From Echiichthys vipera (taxonomy: Eukaryota > Chordata > Actinopteri > Perciformes > Trachinidae), in NCBI GenBank assembly GCA_963691815.1, contig OY829653.1, positions 2,454,444 through 2,518,443 on the forward strand: 64,000 bases of DNA. The letters run 5' to 3'. The position numbers were made by a program, and so were the translations under genes. The notes beneath the pieces were generated by a model, which was not told where the DNA came from, searched no databases, and saw only the letters and a list, made by a program, of their open reading frames with translations. Shown in pieces: positions 60,352 to 64,000 of the stretch. The first letter of the stretch is position 1. Every line of letters begins with the position of its first letter.

Positions 60352-60836
60352 GGGCGCACTCAAACTGTCCATCTGTACCGTGCCCAATGGCTAAAGTCTA
60401 GTTCGTTTGACCAGTGTGAGTGCAACGCCTATGCTTGCCGGCCACGGCCCGTTTGGGAGAGGTGGGCTTTAGTAAAGCACGTTTGCACATGTACGAGCAC
60501 GAGCGTGCGCACGTGTACGAGCACGAGGCCTACGGCGGTTCTGAGGTCATTTCCTGTGCGCCTGTTGGGACGTAGAAAAAAGAAGGAGGGACCATGCGCG
60601 GACATTTAAAACAATGGCGGTGAAAGGTTCACGTTGGTGTGATGCGGAGGTGGAGTGTTTACTGCAGATTTGGTCGATGAAAAGATTCAAAAACAGTCGA
60701 CAAGACGCACAAAAACTCCGAGGTCTACGGAAAGATCTGGAAACAAAGCCACGCATCGCCATGACGTCATCAATGCGTGTGACGTGTTACGGCGTGATGA
60801 CGTATAGGCAGCAAGAAGCATTCTCCGAGGCCCAGG
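60352..60836 (+). mobile_element. Harbinger-like element copy G, 3'-truncated
   Basis: It starts GGGCGCACTCAAACTGTCC after TTA. It has an uninterrupted 83-codon frame at 60614-60865 starting MAVKGSRWCDAEVECLLQIW. The homology ends at GAGGCCCAG (60836), where the usual right terminal region is missing, so the last codons are outside the element. Confidence 0.8.
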
Positions 60837-61316
60837 GAGTCTTCAGTGACAGATATAATGGGTAATGTCTTATAGGCACGTATACCTGATATTTTACATA
60901 TCGATCGTGCCGTGGTCCAAAGGTAAAGGTCAGTGTCACCGGACCGAATATTTCATTGGCAGTTGGCTCCATTAGTCGTCGGAGGGTTCGGCTGCGGACA
61001 GTTCAAAGAGATATTCATCTGGAGCCACGACTCTCTCTGGGTTGTGCCCGGGTGTAGTGACACAAGAGCGATCCAAGTCTGTTCCAAAGGGTTCATTATG
61101 TCTTTAGCCGTCTCACGCCAATATAAAGGGCGAGCCCAGAGAAGATGAAGATGCTGACACGGCACTTTTTTAACCCCACTGCGTCCAGCGTTCATCCTGC
61201 CCCTGATGACCCCTCTGAGTACACTGGACTAACCCTAACCCTAATCTGATAAACCGGACTAAAGTCAATTAGATTAAATTAGTTCAATTAGCTCCATTTT
61301 TACCAGCTACAACAGT

Positions 61317-61745
61317 AAAAATGCTAATATTAATAATGCTAATAATGCTAATAACAATCAAAAAGACGATATAAATGTTAACATAATGTTCTGAAAAGAT
61401 CAATTTAATATTATTATTATTATTAATAATAATACAATTATTAATAATAATAATAATAATAATAAAAACAATAGTGCTAATAGTGCAAATAATAATAATA
61501 ATAATAATGCTTATAATAATAATATTAATAATAATTATAAAAATAAAGATAATAATAAAAATAATAATGCTCCTAGTAATAATAATAATAATGCTAATAA
61601 TGATAATAATAAAGATAATAATAATAGTAATAATATAGTTAATAATAAAGATAATAATAATAGTAATAATATAGTTAATAATAAAGATAATAATAATAGT
61701 AATAATATAGTTAATAATAAAGATAATAATAATAATAATAATAAA
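61317..61745. repeat. AAT-rich tract with a 36-bp sub-array
   Basis: Degenerate AAT/TTA repeat. Within it, about 61607-61725 contains three copies of a 36-bp unit with AATAAAGATAATAATAATAG and AATATAGTTAAT. Confidence 0.9.
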
Positions 61746-61986
61746 AACACAATATATACGATAACATAATATTCTGAAAAGATCAATTTTGCATAATGAG
61801 TTTTTTTTACTTTGGATACTTTTGTTGATATTAGATTTAATTTTTCTCATGTGCCACTTTTGTTTTTATTGAAGTATTTTAAAATGAGGTGTTGCAGCAA
61901 TTTCTCATTGACTCACAAATTGGTCTTTTTTATTCTCATTATTATGATGAAACAGAAACACTGTGTTGGAGCGCAGCTGTGGCTCT

Positions 61987-64000
61987 TTTAGTGTGTTTTA
62001 GTCAAACTAACGGGACATTTTAGTGTGTTTTAGTCAAACTAACGGGACATTTTAGTGTGTTTAAGTCAAACTAACGGGACATTTTTGTGTGTTTTAGTCA
62101 AACTAACGGGACATTTTAGTGTGTTTTAGTCAAACTAACGGGACATTTTAGTGTGTTTTAGTCAAACTAACGGGACATTTTAGTGTGTTTTAGTCAAACT
62201 AACGGGACATTTTAGTGTGTTTTAGTCAAACTAACGGGACATTTTAGTGTGTTTTAGTCAAACTAACGGGACATTTTAGTGTGTTTCAGTCAAACTAACG
62301 GGACATTTTAGTGTGTTTTAGTCAAACTAACGGGACATTTTAGTGTGTTTTAGTCAAACTAACGGGACATTTTAGTGTGTTTCAGTCAAACTAACGGGAC
62401 ATTTTAGTGTGTTTTAGTCAAACTAACGGGACATTTTTGTGTGTTTTAGTCAAACTAACGGGACATTTTAGTGTGTTTTAGTCAAACTAACGGGACATTT
62501 TAGTGTGTTTTAGTCAAACTAACGGGACATTTTAGTGTGTTTCAGTCAAACTAACGGGACATTTTAGTGTGTTTTAGTCAAACTAACGGGACATTTTAGT
62601 GTGTTTTAGTCAAACTAACGGGACATTTTAGTGTGTTTTAGTCAAACTAACGGGACATTTTAGTGTGTTTTAGTCAAACTAACGGGACATTTTAGTGTGT
62701 TTTAGTCAAACTAACGGGACATTTTAGTGTGTTTTAGTCAAACTAACGGGACATTTTAGTGTGTTTTAGTCAAACTAACGGGACATTTTAGTGTGTTTCA
62801 GTCAAACTAACGGGACATTTTAGTGTGTTTAAGTCAAACTAACGGGACATTTTAGTGTGTTTAAGTCAAACTAACGGGACATTTTTGTGTGTTTTAGTCA
62901 AACTAACGGGACATTTTAGTGTGTTTTAGTCAAACTAACGGGACATTTTAGTGTGTTTTAGTCAAACTAACGGGACATTTTAGTGTGTTTTAGTCAAACT
63001 AACGGGACATTTTAGTGTGTTTTAGTCAAACTAACGGGACATTTTAGTGTGTTTTAGTCAAACTAACGGGACATTTTAGTGTGTTTCAGTCAAACTAACG
63101 GGACATTTTAGTGTGTTTTAGTCAAACTAACGGGACATTTTAGTGTGTTTTAGTCAAACTAACGGGACATTTTAGTGTGTTTTAGTCAAACTAACGGGAC
63201 ATTTTAGTGTGTTTTAGTCAAACTAACGGGACATTTTAGTGTGTTTCAGTCAAACTAACGGGACATTTTAGTGTGTTTTAGTCAAACTAACGGGACATTT
63301 TAGTGTGTTTCAGTCAAACTAACGGGACATTTTAGTGTGTTTTAGTCAAACTAACGGGACATTTTAGTGTGTTTCAGTCAAACTAACGGGACATTTTAGT
63401 GTGTTTTAGTCAAACTAACGGGACATTTTTGTGTGTTTTAGTCAAACTAACGGGACATTTTAGTGTGTTTTAGTCAAACTAACGGGACATTTTAGTGTGT
63501 TTTAGTCAAACTAACGGGACATTTTAGTGTGTTTCAGTCAAACTAACGGGACATTTTAGTGTGTTTTAGTCAAACTAACGGGACATTTTAGTGTGTTTTA
63601 GTCAAACTAACGGGACATTTTAGTGTGTTTTAGTCAAACTAACGGGACATTTTAGTGTGTTTTAGTCAAACTAACGGGACATTTTAGTGTGTTTTAGTCA
63701 AACTAACGGGACATTTTAGTGTGTTTTAGTCAAACTAACGGGACATTTTAGTGTGTTTTAGTCAAACTAACGGGACATTTTAGTGTGTTTTAGTCAAACT
63801 AACGGGACATTTTAGTGTGTTTTAGTCAAACTAACGGGACATTTTAGTGTGTTTTAGTCAAACTAACGGGACATTTTTGTGTGTTTTAGTCAAACTAACG
63901 GGACATTTTAGTGTGTTTCAGTCAAACTAACGGGACATTTTAGTGTGTTTCAGTTAAACTAACGGGACATTTTTGTGTGTTTTAGTCAAACTAACGGGAC
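61987..64000. repeat. 32-bp satellite, about 63 copies, open at the window end
   Basis: The unit is TTTTAGTCAAACTAACGGGA followed by CATTTTAGTGTG, period exactly 32. Homogeneity is very high: most differences are at two sites, TTTTAG/TTTCAG/TTTAAG and ATTTTAG/ATTTTTG. There are no unique spacers, so it is a satellite rather than a spacer-bearing array. It continues past the window. Confidence 0.98.

Noticed and set aside
61231..61247. Telomere-like CTAACCCTAACCCTAA
   Set aside because: Only about two and a half units; common by chance in fish DNA and not an array.
61284..61850. 188-codon Ile-rich frame
   Set aside because: Product of the AAT microsatellite read on the minus strand.
61987..64000. 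CRISPR-like appearance of the 32-bp repeats
   Set aside because: No spacers; the units are directly contiguous and the genome is eukaryotic.

Overview
This window is nuclear DNA from a teleost fish. Intron-containing vertebrate genes, dense fish-type SINEs, LINE fragments and MITEs, and very long GT/CA microsatellites all point that way. I cannot name the species. Four protein-coding genes are supported, and each could be spliced by hand into a full-length frame: lamtor2 (+, 771..3465, 125 aa), rab25 (+, 6833..18878, 208 aa), a rab11a-like gene (+, 24471..38454, 216 aa) and mex3a (-, 53949..49060, 523 aa). LAMTOR2-RAB25-MEX3A is also the human 1q22 order, so the block is ancient conserved synteny. 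The rab11a-like gene between rab25 and mex3a is the extra member; its coding exons 2, 3 and 4 have the same lengths (196, 194, 81 nt) as those of rab25.

Layout. 1-770: a 60-bp minisatellite and the lamtor2 promoter. 771-4.5 kb: lamtor2, whose intron 2 is about 77% GT repeat. 4.4-6.4 kb: a patchwork of local duplications interrupted by mobile DNA and an exon-like fragment. 6.8-18.9 kb: rab25, with introns full of SINE, LINE and Harbinger-like elements. 19-24 kb: microsatellites, mobile elements, a TTTA-rich tract and a 470-bp GCC/GCT array just upstream of the rab11a-like promoter. 24.5-40.2 kb: the rab11a-like gene with a probable 1.7-kb 3' UTR. 41.2-49.06 kb: probable mex3a 3' UTR. 49.06-53.95 kb: mex3a, two coding exons. 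54-58.4 kb: GC-rich then ordinary non-coding DNA upstream of mex3a. 58.4-61.8 kb: SINE and Harbinger-like copies and an AAT-rich tract. 61.99 kb to the window end: a 32-bp satellite that runs off the edge.

Biology. LAMTOR2 is a Ragulator scaffold subunit on late endosomes and lysosomes. Rab11-type GTPases, including Rab25, control recycling endosomes. MEX3A is a KH/RING RNA-binding E3 ligase. Three genes relate to endomembranes, but I see no operon-like coupling; the cluster reflects synteny. No new multi-gene system is evident. The most notable non-genic signals are a Harbinger-like non-autonomous family in seven copies carrying a shared Myb/SANT-like frame, one copy of which abuts a rab25 splice acceptor; the GT-filled lamtor2 intron; the GCC/GCT array near the rab11a-like promoter; an unidentified exon-like fragment near 6.0 kb; and a lack of interspersed repeats over the mex3a domain.
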